A DNA stretch of 52,054 bases from Candidatus Aminicenantes bacterium UBA2190 (GTDB lineage Bacteria; Acidobacteriota; Aminicenantia; UBA2199), in contig DCVK01000011.1 in the NCBI GenBank assembly GCA_002335385.1, positions 7,724-59,777 of the forward strand. The letters are read 5' to 3'. The number at the start of each line of letters is the position of its first letter. Position 1 is the stretch's first letter. Positions 1 through 8,211 of the stretch are shown here, in pieces. The notes beneath the pieces are model-generated. The model worked only from the letters and a program-made list of their open reading frames with translations. It was not told the DNA's origin and ran no database searches. Made by a program: the position numbers and the translations under genes.

Positions 1-732
1 CAGGTCCAGCTGCATGGCCAGCCAATTGTTCAGAACTCCCGAAATATCCAGCTCTGTTTTTTCGATCTGCATGCCCGCTTGGGCAATGGCCAGGCGCTGG
101 TGGCTGATGCGGCCGTCCAGGTGCAGCTTCGTTATTGTTTTTTTGAGCCCATTGATAAAAAGCTCGCCCGACCTCGAATTGTCAATGGACAACCGGTGAT
201 CGCCGGCTCCGGCTGACGCCATCTCCACGTTGACCAACGGGGAAAGCAGGGTCATGTTCTTCGTTTCATCGCGCCAAAAAAACCTCATTTCCTTCACGGC
301 CAGCCGGTCAATGATGAATTCGGGAATGGCGACGACTTCCGCCGTCGGCTTGATGAGCGGCAGGTTATGGGAGCCGTCCTTGAGGAATTCAACAAGAATA
401 TGCGGTTTGTGCAGGAGAATTTGCCGGAAATGTATATTCTTGCCCATGAGCAGCCCCGGAGTGACGCGGACCATGATCTTTTCGGCTTTCAGGAAAGCGC
501 GGCCGGGATCTTTTCCCCGGGCGTAAAAAACGGGCCGCTCCATGGTAAAACTGAGAGAGAAAATATTGAAATCACTTGCGGCCGCCGAAACGGATGAAGC
601 GAAATTTTCACCCGCGAAGTTGTTTATGGCCGACAGCGCGATCGCGCCGGCAAAAAACTTGAAAAAAACAAACCAGATTAAAATGAACGACATGGCGGCA
701 ATGCCGATGATCCATGCCGTTTTCCTTTTCAT
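1..732 (-). CDS. AsmA/TamB-like periplasmic protein, N-terminal part (truncated by window edge)
   Basis: An uninterrupted frame of 244 codons starts at the ATG at 732 and runs off the left edge. The N-terminus has a basic start (MKRKTAW) and a hydrophobic segment at about residues 7-26, as in a signal anchor. What follows resembles the N-terminal domain of AsmA/DUF748/TamB-type proteins: short beta-strand-like stretches, and phrases such as 'AEKIMVRVTPGLLMGK' and 'ILLHKPHILVEF' that match the usual 'kv.v..s..sLl.g' and 'v.l..P.i.ie' pattern. Such proteins are inner-membrane anchored and span the periplasm in lipid transport or outer-membrane biogenesis. The codons are richer in AT (AAT, TTT, ATT) than in neighbouring genes, which could mean transfer. 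I see no clear Shine-Dalgarno sequence. Family assignment is moderate because the C-terminal domain is missing. Confidence 0.7.
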   Translation of the reverse strand, partial: MKRKTAWIIGIAAMSFILIWFVFFKFFAGAIALSAINNFAGENFASSVSAAASDFNIFSLSFTMERPVFYARGKDPGRAFLKAEKIMVRVTPGLLMGKNIHFRQILLHKPHILVEFLKDGSHNLPLIKPTAEVVAIPEFIIDRLAVKEMRFFWRDETKNMTLLSPLVNVEMASAGAGDHRLSIDNSRSGELFINGLKKTITKLHLDGRISHQRLAIAQAGMQIEKTELDISGVLNNWLAMQLDL

Positions 733-816
733 CCGCTCACATGACAACGCGAATGCATGTTACACCCAAGCCAAAACCCCGATGCCCGAAACCATGCTCG
801 TTTCTTTTTCTTTCAA

Positions 817-850
817 CTCACGATTCACGAATCACGAATTGCGAATTACG
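817..850. repeat. Short-period tandem array, family A (CGTGATT-type heptamer)
   Basis: Degenerate tandem copies of a 7-base unit (here as CACGAAT, CACGATT, GCGAATT) follow the flavodoxin gene on its 3' side and overlap its last codons. The same unit recurs at 15141-15168, 25066-25088, 51935-51960 and 52014-52031. Confidence 0.75.
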
Positions 851-1356
851 CCCTTGAGCTCGGCGGCGATCGAGCCCGCCCAGGCGCTGATGGCGTTCCA
901 GTCGCGGAAATCGCCGACCGGCGCCTTGACGTTGCGGATCATCCAGCGGCCGATGGCGCCTAGCTTCTCGGCGAACACCGCCCCCTGGAAGAGGACGATC
1001 CCGCGCGGCCGGACGCGGTCGGCGATGTGCTGCAGCGCCTTGGGGAATCGCCAGCCCTGGACCAGCTCGACCGGGTCGCCCCGGCCCGTGGGCCCGCTGG
1101 AGAACAGCCACACCGGCTTTTCCGCCAGCGCCTTCTCGTTGCCCTTGAGGAACCGGACCGCCGCCTTGCGCCAGCCGCCGATATACACGGCGCTGCCCAG
1201 CACCACCGCCCGGTAGGCGGCGATGTCGGCGACGCTGTCGGCAGGCTGCACGTCGACACCGAAGCCCGCGTCTTTTAAAACCAGGCCGATCTTCTCCGCG
1301 ATCTCCTTCGTGGCGCCGTACTTGCTGGCATAGGCAACCAGAACTTTCTCGCTCAT
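832..1356 (-). CDS. Flavodoxin-domain protein (HemG/flavodoxin_5-like)
   Basis: The 174-residue product opens with MSEKVLVAYASKYGATKEIAE, the phosphate-binding loop of flavodoxins at about residues 10-17, which binds FMN. Later segments (VVLGSAVYIGGW, VWLFSSGPTG) match the isoalloxazine-contacting loops of the flavodoxin_5 family, which includes HemG-like protoporphyrinogen oxidases. It is probably a cytoplasmic electron carrier or a menaquinone-linked protoporphyrinogen oxidase; the sequence does not decide between them. A Shine-Dalgarno sequence (AAGGAGAA) precedes the ATG. The last four residues and the stop codon are encoded inside the heptamer array, so the C-terminus has been reshaped by the repeat. 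Confidence 0.85.
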   Translation of the reverse strand: MSEKVLVAYASKYGATKEIAEKIGLVLKDAGFGVDVQPADSVADIAAYRAVVLGSAVYIGGWRKAAVRFLKGNEKALAEKPVWLFSSGPTGRGDPVELVQGWRFPKALQHIADRVRPRGIVLFQGAVFAEKLGAIGRWMIRNVKAPVGDFRDWNAISAWAGSIAAELKGVIRNS

Positions 1357-1383
1357 ATCATTCTCCTTTCTCTACTTTTTCCT

Positions 1384-1444
1384 TTTACCTTGGCCTTACC
1401 TCTTTACCTCTTTACCTCTCTCCCCCTTTACCCCTTTTCCCCTT
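1384..1444. repeat. Short-period tandem array, family E (TTACCTCT octamer, polypyrimidine)
   Basis: On the plus strand an 8-base unit TTACCTCT repeats about three times within a longer C/T-only tract. It lies immediately downstream of the DUF3795 gene on the minus strand, and the stop codon of that gene (TAA at 1428-1430) falls inside the tract. Confidence 0.7.
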
Positions 1445-1898
1445 TCCTCAATTCTTCCAGGGTCGCCCTGGCCTCGGGCACCATGGCCAGGAACTCGTCC
1501 AGCTTCGGGCAGGAATACTCGGGGCACGAGGCGCAGGTGGCCAGTTTCTTTTCGCGGGCGCACTTGCGGAGCTCGCACTCGAAGCAATGGTGGAACAGCC
1601 GCGGCCCGTCGCTCGGACAGCCGTCGCAATTGATATTCTCGGCCCGGATATCGGCCTTGAACATCTCCGACCACTCTTTCGCGGTTTTGGCGCGCAAGGC
1701 ATCGTCGTTGCGTTGCGTGGCTATGTAGGCCGGGCAGGCGCTGCAGACGATGCCGCAGGCGCCGATGATCCTCTTTTCTTTTTCCTGGTCCGCATCTTTT
1801 TTCACTTCGTCCCCCTTGCGCCCGAAAACAAGGGGCGCTCCCAGCCCGGCCAGGACCATGGCCAGGCAACTTTGACAGAATTGCTTTCGTGTCGGCAT
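1428..1898 (-). CDS. DUF3795-type cysteine-rich protein with hydrophobic leader
   Basis: The 156-residue protein starts at the ATG at 1898, preceded by AAGGAG at ideal spacing; a longer upstream frame has no ribosome binding site. Residues 1-27 form a short hydrophobic leader containing C8 and C11. The mature part has Cys groups CGIVCSACPAY, CDGCP, CFECELRKC and CASCPEYSC, the spacing of DUF3795 proteins, which are thought to bind zinc or an Fe-S cluster. Function is unknown. A TATAAT box at 1918-1923 (minus strand) lies about 20 bases upstream of the ATG. The gene is divergent from the secreted Ig/CARDB gene. Confidence 0.75.
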   Translation of the reverse strand: MPTRKQFCQSCLAMVLAGLGAPLVFGRKGDEVKKDADQEKEKRIIGACGIVCSACPAYIATQRNDDALRAKTAKEWSEMFKADIRAENINCDGCPSDGPRLFHHCFECELRKCAREKKLATCASCPEYSCPKLDEFLAMVPEARATLEELRKGEKG

Positions 1899-2126
1899 GG
1901 TTATCTCCTTCCCAGAGATTATAGCGCACCCGCATTGACAAGAAAAGCCGGTCGCGGGCGGAGTTGCGCTATTTTCCGATTTGAGGCATGAAGTGGCGAC
2001 ACCCCGGCGGAGATTTGAATATGAAACGAATAACATGCCCGGCTCTCCGTTCCGGTTGCAGACCTCTGCGCCGTCTCCCCTGGGGATCCATGACGGTCCT
2101 GGGCATGCCTGCTCTTTTCGGCGAAA

Positions 2127-2155
2127 TTGAGATATCGCCGCAAAAATCATATATA
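2127..2155 (+). promoter_or_regulatory. Sigma-70-type promoter of the secreted Ig/CARDB gene
   Basis: TTGAGA at 2127-2132 and TATATA at 2150-2155 are separated by 17 bases. The predicted transcript starts near 2162, which gives a leader of about 26 bases containing the GGAGGT ribosome site. Confidence 0.6.
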
Positions 2156-2187
2156 TGAGGTAATAAATCGAAATGGAGGTCATGCAA

Positions 2188-3624
2188 ATGAAAAAAGCAT
2201 TATGGTTCGCGGCTCTGGCGGTCTTCGCCATTGGCCTGGCCTTTGGCGGCACGATCACCGTGACCCAGCCCGCCGGCGGCGATGTGGCCTTGGGAGCGGC
2301 CTGCCCGATCGCCTGGACGGCGAGCGGAGTAACGTCCAACGTACGCATCAACCTGATCACTCCCGGCGGCGGCCTGGTCGGTCCCATCATCGGCAACCAG
2401 GCCCCGGACAGCTCTCCCTACCCCTGGACGGTCGGCGCCCCGGCCGTGGTCGGCGAGAGGTACCGCGTCCGCGTCACCGCCAGCGACGGATCGGGCATGG
2501 GCGAGAGCGCGATCTTCACCGTGGTCGCCGGCGGCGGCGACCCGGGAGATCCTGGCGATCCCGGCACGCCGGGAACGATCAGCAACGTGCGGCTCAGCGG
2601 CACGTCTCCCCATCGCATTGGGGATAATCGCACGATCAGCTGGTCGGCCACCGGCGTCAGCCAGGCGCTTAAGCTGCAGCTGATCCGCAGCGGCGGCGCC
2701 CTCGTCGGCCCCATCGTCAATTCGCTCGCCGTTGGCACGACATCCTACGCCTGGCCGGCCGGCAGCTATATCGGCGGCACCGCCGAGCCCGGCGAGAACT
2801 ACAGGATCCGCGTCTCCACCACCGACAACGCGTTGACAGCGGAGAGCCCGGTCTTCGCCCTGACCAATTTTCTCGTCATGACCGACATGCTGCTCACCAC
2901 GGCCGTCATGGCGCGCAACCTGGAACTGGTGAGTGTGCGCTACGTTTTCAGCCGCGGCGGCTATATCGTCGCCCGCGTCAAAAATCACATCAACGCCATC
3001 GACATGGATGTTTCCTTCCGCCTGACCTTTCCCGAAGGCGGCGGCCCCGGCGCCCAGACCATCACCCGCCGCGTCACCCTGGCCGCCGGCGCCGAGGGCG
3101 ACATATACCTGCAGCCCATGGCGGTGAGCGGCATCCCTCCCACGGGGCTGCTGACCCGGGTCATGGTCGACGGACCGACCTCGCAGATCAGCGAGACCAA
3201 CGAGGGCGACAATACGGGCGAGGCGCGTCTCACCATCGTGGACGTCCGCATCCAGGCTCCCCGGGACGACCTGGAACTGTCTCGCCTGTACATGCAGGGC
3301 GGCTGGGACTACCGGATGAAGTTCAAGATCCGCGTCACCCACAACCAGGCGCAAACCGTCAACAATATCCGGGTCAAGTGGGAGATGTTCGACTCCGGTG
3401 GACTGATGCGTTTCACGGGCGGCAACTGGACCATCGAGTCGCTGGCCAGCGGCGACGAATGGGTGAAGACGGTGGAGCAGAAATTCGGCAAGAAGGGCCG
3501 TCGGAACGCCCACCATCCCATGCTCAGCGAGGGGAGCACGTACCGGATCGTGGCCAGCATCACCAGTCCCGACGATTTCTCCAGCAACAACGCTTCCAGC
3601 TTCTCGTTCACCGTCCCGGACTAG
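2188..3624 (+). CDS. Secreted protein with two Kre9/KNH-like Ig domains and CARDB-like C-terminus
   Basis: The ATG at 2188 lies 7 bases after a perfect GGAGGT; an in-frame ATG at 2173 overlaps that site and is less likely. The 478-residue protein has a signal peptide (MKKALWFAALAVFAIGLAFG). Two similar domains of about 95 residues follow. Each runs from a strand like 'ITVTQPAGGD' through 'I.W.a.GV...' and 'L...GG.LVGPI' to 'Y.WTVG...GE.YR(I/V)RV' and matches the Ser/Thr-rich GPI-anchored (Kre9/KNH) Ig-like family. They are joined by a DPGDPGDPGTPG linker. The remainder resembles CARDB-type beta-sandwich adhesion modules (VRYVFSRGGYIVARVKN, ISETNEGDNTG). It is likely exported and may bind polymer or surface partners. 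A terminator follows directly. Confidence 0.75.
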   Translation: MKKALWFAALAVFAIGLAFGGTITVTQPAGGDVALGAACPIAWTASGVTSNVRINLITPGGGLVGPIIGNQAPDSSPYPWTVGAPAVVGERYRVRVTASDGSGMGESAIFTVVAGGGDPGDPGDPGTPGTISNVRLSGTSPHRIGDNRTISWSATGVSQALKLQLIRSGGALVGPIVNSLAVGTTSYAWPAGSYIGGTAEPGENYRIRVSTTDNALTAESPVFALTNFLVMTDMLLTTAVMARNLELVSVRYVFSRGGYIVARVKNHINAIDMDVSFRLTFPEGGGPGAQTITRRVTLAAGAEGDIYLQPMAVSGIPPTGLLTRVMVDGPTSQISETNEGDNTGEARLTIVDVRIQAPRDDLELSRLYMQGGWDYRMKFKIRVTHNQAQTVNNIRVKWEMFDSGGLMRFTGGNWTIESLASGDEWVKTVEQKFGKKGRRNAHHPMLSEGSTYRIVASITSPDDFSSNNASSFSFTVPD

Positions 3625-3650
3625 AACCAAGCCTTATACGCCACACGAGG

Positions 3651-3679
3651 GAGCGGCCCGCGCCGCTCTCTTTTTTTTT
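3651..3679 (+). terminator. Rho-independent terminator after the Ig/CARDB gene
   Basis: A perfect 7-bp stem (GAGCGGC / GCCGCTC) with loop CCGC is followed by TC and a run of nine T. It ends exactly at the stop codon of the convergent amidase gene. Confidence 0.9.
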
Positions 3680-5280
3680 CAATCAGAGACGAGGTATTTC
3701 GGCGCCCGGCGGTGCTTCGTCCCCTGCTCGTAGGCGTAGGCGATCTCCAACAGCAGCGGCTCGCTCCAGGCGCGGCCGAAAAAGGAGACGCCCACCGGCA
3801 GGTCGTCGATGAAGCCCATGGGCACGGTGATGCTCGGGTAGCCGGCGATGGCCGCCAGCGACGAGCTGCTGCCCTTGAAGTGGTCGCCGATGAGCTTGTC
3901 GGTCTTCCACGCCGGCGTGCCGGTAGGAGCCACCAGGGCGTCCAGTTGGTGCTCGGCGAGCAGCTTGTCGATCCCCTCGTCGCGCGCGGCCTTCAGCATC
4001 GCCTGCAGGGCTTTCCGGTATTCGGCCGCATCCAAAGCGCCCTTTTCCTGCGCCTGCTCCAGGAGCCTCTGGTCGAACCAGCGCAGCTCGACCGGGTCCT
4101 TCTTGTTGAACTCGAGCAGCTCCGCCACGTCCCTGACCGGCGCGCTTGCGCCCAGCCCGGCAAAATACTTGTTGAGCCCGTCCTTGAACTCGTAGAGCAT
4201 GACCTGGAATGAATCTTCTTCGATCGGTCCCTCTCTGGGCCCGTCGACCTCGACGACCTCGGCCCCCTGGCTTTTGAGGAACGCCGCCGCCTGCTCCATC
4301 AGGGCATCCACGCGGTAATGATAGCCCGTCAGGTTCTTCATCAGGCCGAGGCGCTTGCCCCGCAGGCCGTCCGCCTTGAGGAACTTGGCGTAATCGGGGT
4401 GAATGTTCCCATCGGCGGCCAGGGTCTTGGCGTCGTCCGCATCGATCCCCGCCAGGGCGCCGAGGCAGATGGCCACATCCTCGACCGTGCGCCCCATGGG
4501 GCCGGCCGTGTCCTGGCTGAAGGAGATGGGGACGATGCCGCTGCGGCTTACCAGCCCGACGGTGGGCTTGAGGCCGACGATGCCGTTGTTGTTGGACGGG
4601 CAGACGATCGAGCCGTTGGTCTCGGTGCCGATGGCCAGGGCGCAGAGGCTGGCCGCGACGGCGACGCCCGAGCCCGAGCTAGACCCGCAGGGGTTGCGGT
4701 CGAGGACGTAGGGATTGCGCGTCTGGCCGCCGACGCCGCTCCAGCCGCTGGATGAGTAGCTGGCGCGAAAATTGGCCCACTCGCTCATGTTGGCCTTGGC
4801 CAGGATGACGGCGCCCGCGTCGCGCAGCTGCCTGGCCACCCGGCTGTCCCGGGGCGCGAAGGAGTCGCGCAGCACCGTGGCGCCGGCCGTCGTCGGCATG
4901 GGGTCGAGCGAGTCGATGTTGTCCTTGAGGATGACCGGCATGCCGTGCAGCGGCCCGCGGGACCTGCCGGCCTTGAGCTCGGCGTCCAGCTCGGCAGCGA
5001 TCTTCAGGGCGTCGGGATTGACGCGCAGGACCGAGTTGAGCCGTGGACCGTTGCGGTCGATGGCCTCGATCCGGTTCATGTAGCCCTGCACGACATCACT
5101 GACCGTGAAGCGGCCTTCCTCATAGCCCTGACGGAGCTGTTTGACCGATATCTCCTGCAGGTCGAGGACGGGACGCGGTTCCATGTAGGGCAGGTCCTTG
5201 ACGCAGCCGCAGCTGCAGGCGGACAAGGCGAACAGGACAAAGACAGGCATGAGCGCCAGATTCACAAGTTTCTTTTTCAT
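3679..5280 (-). CDS. Amidase-signature family lipoprotein
   Basis: The 533-residue product belongs to the amidase signature family (GatA-like fold). The catalytic Ser-cisSer-Lys triad can be read as Lys in MPVILKDNID, the Gly/Ser-rich GSSSGSGVA segment and TETNGSIVCPS. The N-terminus MKKKLVNLAL... ends in a lipobox-like LSAC (C22), so this copy is exported, unlike GatA. It probably hydrolyses amides or peptide amides at the cell envelope; the substrate is not evident. I chose the ATG at 5280. It has no Shine-Dalgarno sequence, and a -10 box ends 6 bases upstream, which points to a leaderless transcript. Confidence 0.9.
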   Translation of the reverse strand: MKKKLVNLALMPVFVLFALSACSCGCVKDLPYMEPRPVLDLQEISVKQLRQGYEEGRFTVSDVVQGYMNRIEAIDRNGPRLNSVLRVNPDALKIAAELDAELKAGRSRGPLHGMPVILKDNIDSLDPMPTTAGATVLRDSFAPRDSRVARQLRDAGAVILAKANMSEWANFRASYSSSGWSGVGGQTRNPYVLDRNPCGSSSGSGVAVAASLCALAIGTETNGSIVCPSNNNGIVGLKPTVGLVSRSGIVPISFSQDTAGPMGRTVEDVAICLGALAGIDADDAKTLAADGNIHPDYAKFLKADGLRGKRLGLMKNLTGYHYRVDALMEQAAAFLKSQGAEVVEVDGPREGPIEEDSFQVMLYEFKDGLNKYFAGLGASAPVRDVAELLEFNKKDPVELRWFDQRLLEQAQEKGALDAAEYRKALQAMLKAARDEGIDKLLAEHQLDALVAPTGTPAWKTDKLIGDHFKGSSSSLAAIAGYPSITVPMGFIDDLPVGVSFFGRAWSEPLLLEIAYAYEQGTKHRRAPKYLVSD

Positions 5281-5286
5281 GGGCAA

Positions 5287-5315
5287 ATTATAAAATTTAC
5301 CCCGGGAAAATGCAA
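5287..5315 (-). promoter_or_regulatory. Promoter of amidase gene, leaderless type
   Basis: On the minus strand, TTGCAT (5310-5315) and TATAAT (5287-5292) are separated by 17 bases. Only 6 bases separate the -10 box from the ATG, so transcription should begin at or next to the start codon. Confidence 0.7.
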
Positions 5316-5343
5316 TTTCAGAAATAAAAGACAGGCAAGCTCC

Positions 5344-5372
5344 AGTGATAGTGATAGTGTTAGAAAGAAAAT
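5344..5372. repeat. Dispersed repeat, family F (GTGATA hexamer plus GTTAGAAAGAAA tail)
   Basis: The GTGATA unit repeats and runs into GTGTTAGAAAGAAAAT. A close copy, AGTGACAGTGTCAGAAAGAA and following base, lies at 24757-24778; about 19 of 22 positions agree. A shorter reverse-oriented relative (TGACACTGTCAATGACA) lies near 15195. Confidence 0.6.
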
Positions 5373-5476
5373 AGATGAAATCTTCTACATACGTCTAGAG
5401 TCATCCTGCTATTGGCCTTTGTTCAGCTCGTTAAAATGCGCGCGGCAGACACTCACCCGGACGCCGGCACTCTGCT

Positions 5477-6535
5477 TCACGCGATCGCAAAAACCAGCAG
5501 CGCCGCGTAGGCGCCGTACATGGCGAGCAGGATCGCGCCTTCCCACCTGCGGATGCGCCAGGCGCTGCGGATCATCACCAGGAGCAGCAGGCCGGCCAGG
5601 AAGAGGAAGCCCAGCAGCAGGGGCAGTTTGGCCCGGTCCACGGCCAGAGGATAGACCAGGCCCGAAGCGCCGATGATCAAGCCGATGTTGGCGATGCACG
5701 AGCCCAGCACGTTGCCCAGGGCGATGTTGCCAAAGCCTTTGCGGGCGGCCGACACGGTAACGCTCATCTCGGGCAGCGTCGTGCCCAGCGAGACGATGCT
5801 GGCGCCGACCACCACCGGCGGCACCTTGAGCAGACCGGCAAAATAGACCGCCGTGCCGATGAAGAGGTCGGCCCCGAAGGCGATCGCCGCCCCGCCGGCC
5901 GCCATCAGCAGCAGGTCCTTGACCACGCCCTCGCGGAAGGCGCGTTCAACCTTGCGCCCGGCAACGCCCGGGGCCTTGCCCTTTTTCCCGCGCCCGAAAC
6001 CGGCAACGACGCCGTCCTTGATGGTCAGCAGGTACTGGAAGCGGAACAGGTAGTTGAGAAACTGCCTGAAACCGTACTGCTCCTGCAGGCCTTCCTTGGC
6101 CGTGAAGAGGAACAGGGTATAGGCGACATAGACCAGGAGCATGACCGCCGCCTCAAGCCGCGAGAAGGTCCCGTTCCAGGCGAACAGGCAGAACAGGGCG
6201 GTCGCCGCGAGCATGATGTAGCCATCGCGGCCGATCATCTCCTTCCGGGTGCGCACGGCCGCCAGGAGGCCGGCCAGGCCGGCGATCAGCAGCATGTTGG
6301 CCACGTTGGCGCCGATGACCGTGCCCAGGACCAGGCCGCCCTGATGCCTGAAAGCGGCCGCCAGCGCCGAGGCAAGCTCGGGCACCGAGGTGCCCAGCGC
6401 CACCAGGGTCAGGCCGATGATGAACTCCGAGACGCCGAGCTTCTTGGCCAGCGAGGCCGCCGCCTTCACGAAATAGTCCGATCCCTTCACCAGCAGCAAA
6501 AGGCCCAGCCCGAACAGCAACAGCTTGATCGTCAT
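5477..6535 (-). CDS. Sodium/calcium exchanger-type antiporter (CaCA family, YrbG-like)
   Basis: The 352-residue membrane protein has the two inverted alpha repeats of the CaCA superfamily: GLTLVALGTSVPELASALAA near residue 41 and GASIVSLGTTLPEMSVTVSA near residue 243. The acidic residue in each PE motif coordinates the cation. A basic cytoplasmic loop at about residues 175-205 (GRGKKGKAPGVAGRKVER) separates the halves. It likely exchanges Na+ or H+ for Ca2+ at the inner membrane. The length matches YrbG. The ATG at 6535 has no ribosome site; TAGAAT ends 6 bases upstream, the same leaderless layout as the amidase. Confidence 0.9.
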   Translation of the reverse strand: MTIKLLLFGLGLLLLVKGSDYFVKAAASLAKKLGVSEFIIGLTLVALGTSVPELASALAAAFRHQGGLVLGTVIGANVANMLLIAGLAGLLAAVRTRKEMIGRDGYIMLAATALFCLFAWNGTFSRLEAAVMLLVYVAYTLFLFTAKEGLQEQYGFRQFLNYLFRFQYLLTIKDGVVAGFGRGKKGKAPGVAGRKVERAFREGVVKDLLLMAAGGAAIAFGADLFIGTAVYFAGLLKVPPVVVGASIVSLGTTLPEMSVTVSAARKGFGNIALGNVLGSCIANIGLIIGASGLVYPLAVDRAKLPLLLGFLFLAGLLLLVMIRSAWRIRRWEGAILLAMYGAYAALLVFAIA

Positions 6536-6541
6536 GGTTCT

Positions 6542-6547
6542 ATTCTA
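6542..6547 (-). promoter_or_regulatory. -10 box of antiporter gene, leaderless type
   Basis: TAGAAT on the minus strand is followed by AGAACC and then the ATG. The -35 region is weak. The shared 6-base gap with other genes in the window is the main support. Confidence 0.5.
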
Positions 6548-6634
6548 GCACAACCGAACGGAAGGATCAGGTCCCCGTTGGCGGGCGATCCGCGCTCCTT
6601 GCCGTTCCCGCGACACGGCGCCGAGCCCGGCCTG

Positions 6635-6643
6635 TGTTATAAT
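6635..6643 (+). promoter_or_regulatory. Extended -10 promoter of the isochorismatase–flavoprotein–radical SAM operon
   Basis: TGTTATAAT is a perfect extended -10 element (TGn plus TATAAT). Start of transcription is expected near 6650, about 15 bases before the ATG at 6665. I see no good -35 box, which fits an extended -10 promoter. It lies back to back with the antiporter promoter. Confidence 0.6.
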
Positions 6644-6664
6644 CCAATTTCCGCGTCGAAAAAC

Positions 6665-7321
6665 ATGCGCAAGGAAACCTATTTCACCCGCGAGAACATT
6701 GCCGCCGAAGCGGCCGCCATGGCCCGTGAGCTGCCGGTCAACCGCCGCGCCGCCGCCTTCGCCCCGCCCCGGGCGGCGCTGCTGGTCATTGACATGCAGG
6801 GCTACTTTCTCCTGGCGGAAAGCCACGCTTATCTTCCAGCGGCGCCGGCGATCGTGGCCAATGTCCGGGCGCTCATCGCGGCCTTCCGCAAAGCCTCCCG
6901 ACCGCTCTACTTCACCCGCCACGCCAACGGCGCCCGGGATGCGGGGCAAATGGCCGCCTGGTGGCAAGAGTTGCTGACCCCGGACCACCCCCTGGTCGGC
7001 ATCGAGGCCGGACTGCTGCCCCCAGGCGCCCCGGTCATCGAAAAAACGCAATATGACTCTTTTTATCATACCGATCTCGAATCGCGTCTGCGGCAAAACA
7101 ACGTGGAACAGCTGCTCGTCACCGGAGTAACGACCCATCTCTGCTGCGAGAGCACGGCCCGCTCCGCCTTTGTCCGGGGTTTCGCGGTCTTCGCGGCCAT
7201 CGACGGCACGGCGACCCTCAACCGCGAGCTGCACGTCGCCAGTCTGCGGGCCCTGGCCCACGGCGTTGCGGTGCCGCTCCCTGCCGTTGACCTGCTCGCG
7301 GCCTTCAGGGCAACGGCATGA
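6665..7321 (+). CDS. Isochorismatase-like cysteine hydrolase
   Basis: The 218-residue protein shows the isochorismatase-superfamily triad: D43 in LLVIDMQGYF, K127 in VIEKTQYDSF and C160 in GVTTHLCCEST, with a cis-peptide-type GVTT turn just before it. Members hydrolyse amides or vinyl ethers (nicotinamidase, isochorismatase, ureidoacrylate amidohydrolase); the substrate cannot be told here. I chose the ATG at 6665 because the TATAAT box lies just upstream and the domain begins soon after. It is the first gene of a three-gene operon: its TGA overlaps the next ATG by 4 bases (ATGA), so translation is probably coupled to the flavoprotein. Confidence 0.88.
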   Translation: MRKETYFTRENIAAEAAAMARELPVNRRAAAFAPPRAALLVIDMQGYFLLAESHAYLPAAPAIVANVRALIAAFRKASRPLYFTRHANGARDAGQMAAWWQELLTPDHPLVGIEAGLLPPGAPVIEKTQYDSFYHTDLESRLRQNNVEQLLVTGVTTHLCCESTARSAFVRGFAVFAAIDGTATLNRELHVASLRALAHGVAVPLPAVDLLAAFRATA

Positions 7322-8211
7322 CCGCCCCGGTCGTGATCGTCGGCGCCGGCCCGGCCGGCATCGAGGCCGCCATCCAGCTCCGGCGCAGCGGCGTCGAGTT
7401 CCTGCTCTTTGAAAAAGAGAGGATCGGCGGCCTGCTGAACGAAGCGAATCGCGTGGAGAACTTCCCGGGAGTTTCCGGCGGCGTCCCCGGCCGCATCCTG
7501 GCCGCGCGGCTGCGGCGCCAATTAACCGCCGCCGGCATCCAAGTCAAAAAATCCCGCGTGCTGGCCATGACCCTTCGCGGCGAAAGTTTCGCCCTCGCTA
7601 CCGAAATGGGAGCCTGCACGGCCGCAAAAGTGATCCTGGCCTGCGGCACCCGCCCCCTGCTTCCCGGACCGCCGCTGGACGAAGCGCCATTGCGCGGGCG
7701 CCTGTTCGCCAGCGTCATTCCCCTGCTCAAGGCCAGGCAGGAAACCATCGCCATCATCGGCGGCGGCGATGCCGCCTTCGATTATGCCCTGAGCCTGGCC
7801 GCGGCCAACGACGTCCACGTCCTGGTCCGTTCCGCAAAACCACGCGCCCTGCCGCTGCTGGTCGACCGCTGTTGTCGGCAGCGCCGCATCGTCATCCATG
7901 AAAACTGCCGGCTGACAGGCATCGTGGCCCCGGAAGGAAAGACGGAGATCCTGCTGAAGACCGAGGACGCGCGTTCCGGGCGTGGCGGCGAGATCGTATG
8001 CCGGCGCATCCTGACCGCCATCGGCCGCTCCCCGGCGCTGGACTTTCTCGACCCCGGGCTGCGGGCCATCCTGGTTGAGCTGGAAAGGCTGAAACGAATA
8101 TTCCGGGTCGGCGATGCGGGCAACGGCAGGTTTCGCCAGGCGGCCATCGCCGCTGGCGACGGCCTGCGCGCCGCCATGGAGATCCAGGCGGGGGAAAGCC
8201 CATGCGCGTGA
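7318..8211 (+). CDS. Thioredoxin reductase-like FAD/NAD(P) oxidoreductase lacking the CxxC pair
   Basis: The 297-residue flavoprotein has an FAD-binding GAGPAG at residues 9-14, the thioredoxin-reductase-like NRVENFPGV segment near 45-52, and an NAD(P)-binding IIGGGDAAFD near 146-155 where TrxR carries its second Rossmann motif. The C-terminal VGDAGNGRFRQAAIAAGDG matches the FAD-closing motif 'GD......q...A...G'. The redox-active CxxC that precedes the NADPH motif in true thioredoxin reductases is absent, so it should pass electrons directly to a partner such as a ferredoxin or the adjacent radical SAM enzyme. It overlaps both neighbours (4 and 10 bases). Confidence 0.88.
   Translation: MTAPVVIVGAGPAGIEAAIQLRRSGVEFLLFEKERIGGLLNEANRVENFPGVSGGVPGRILAARLRRQLTAAGIQVKKSRVLAMTLRGESFALATEMGACTAAKVILACGTRPLLPGPPLDEAPLRGRLFASVIPLLKARQETIAIIGGGDAAFDYALSLAAANDVHVLVRSAKPRALPLLVDRCCRQRRIVIHENCRLTGIVAPEGKTEILLKTEDARSGRGGEIVCRRILTAIGRSPALDFLDPGLRAILVELERLKRIFRVGDAGNGRFRQAAIAAGDGLRAAMEIQAGESPCA

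Noticed and set aside
1899..2396. Upstream extension of the DUF3795 gene to 2396
   Set aside because: The extension lacks a ribosome site and crosses the promoter of the divergent gene; the ATG at 1898 has a good Shine-Dalgarno sequence and begins a hydrophobic leader.
2200..3630. Minus-strand frame (476 codons) opposite the secreted Ig/CARDB gene
   Set aside because: The plus-strand gene has promoter, ribosome site, signal peptide and terminator; the antisense frame has none.
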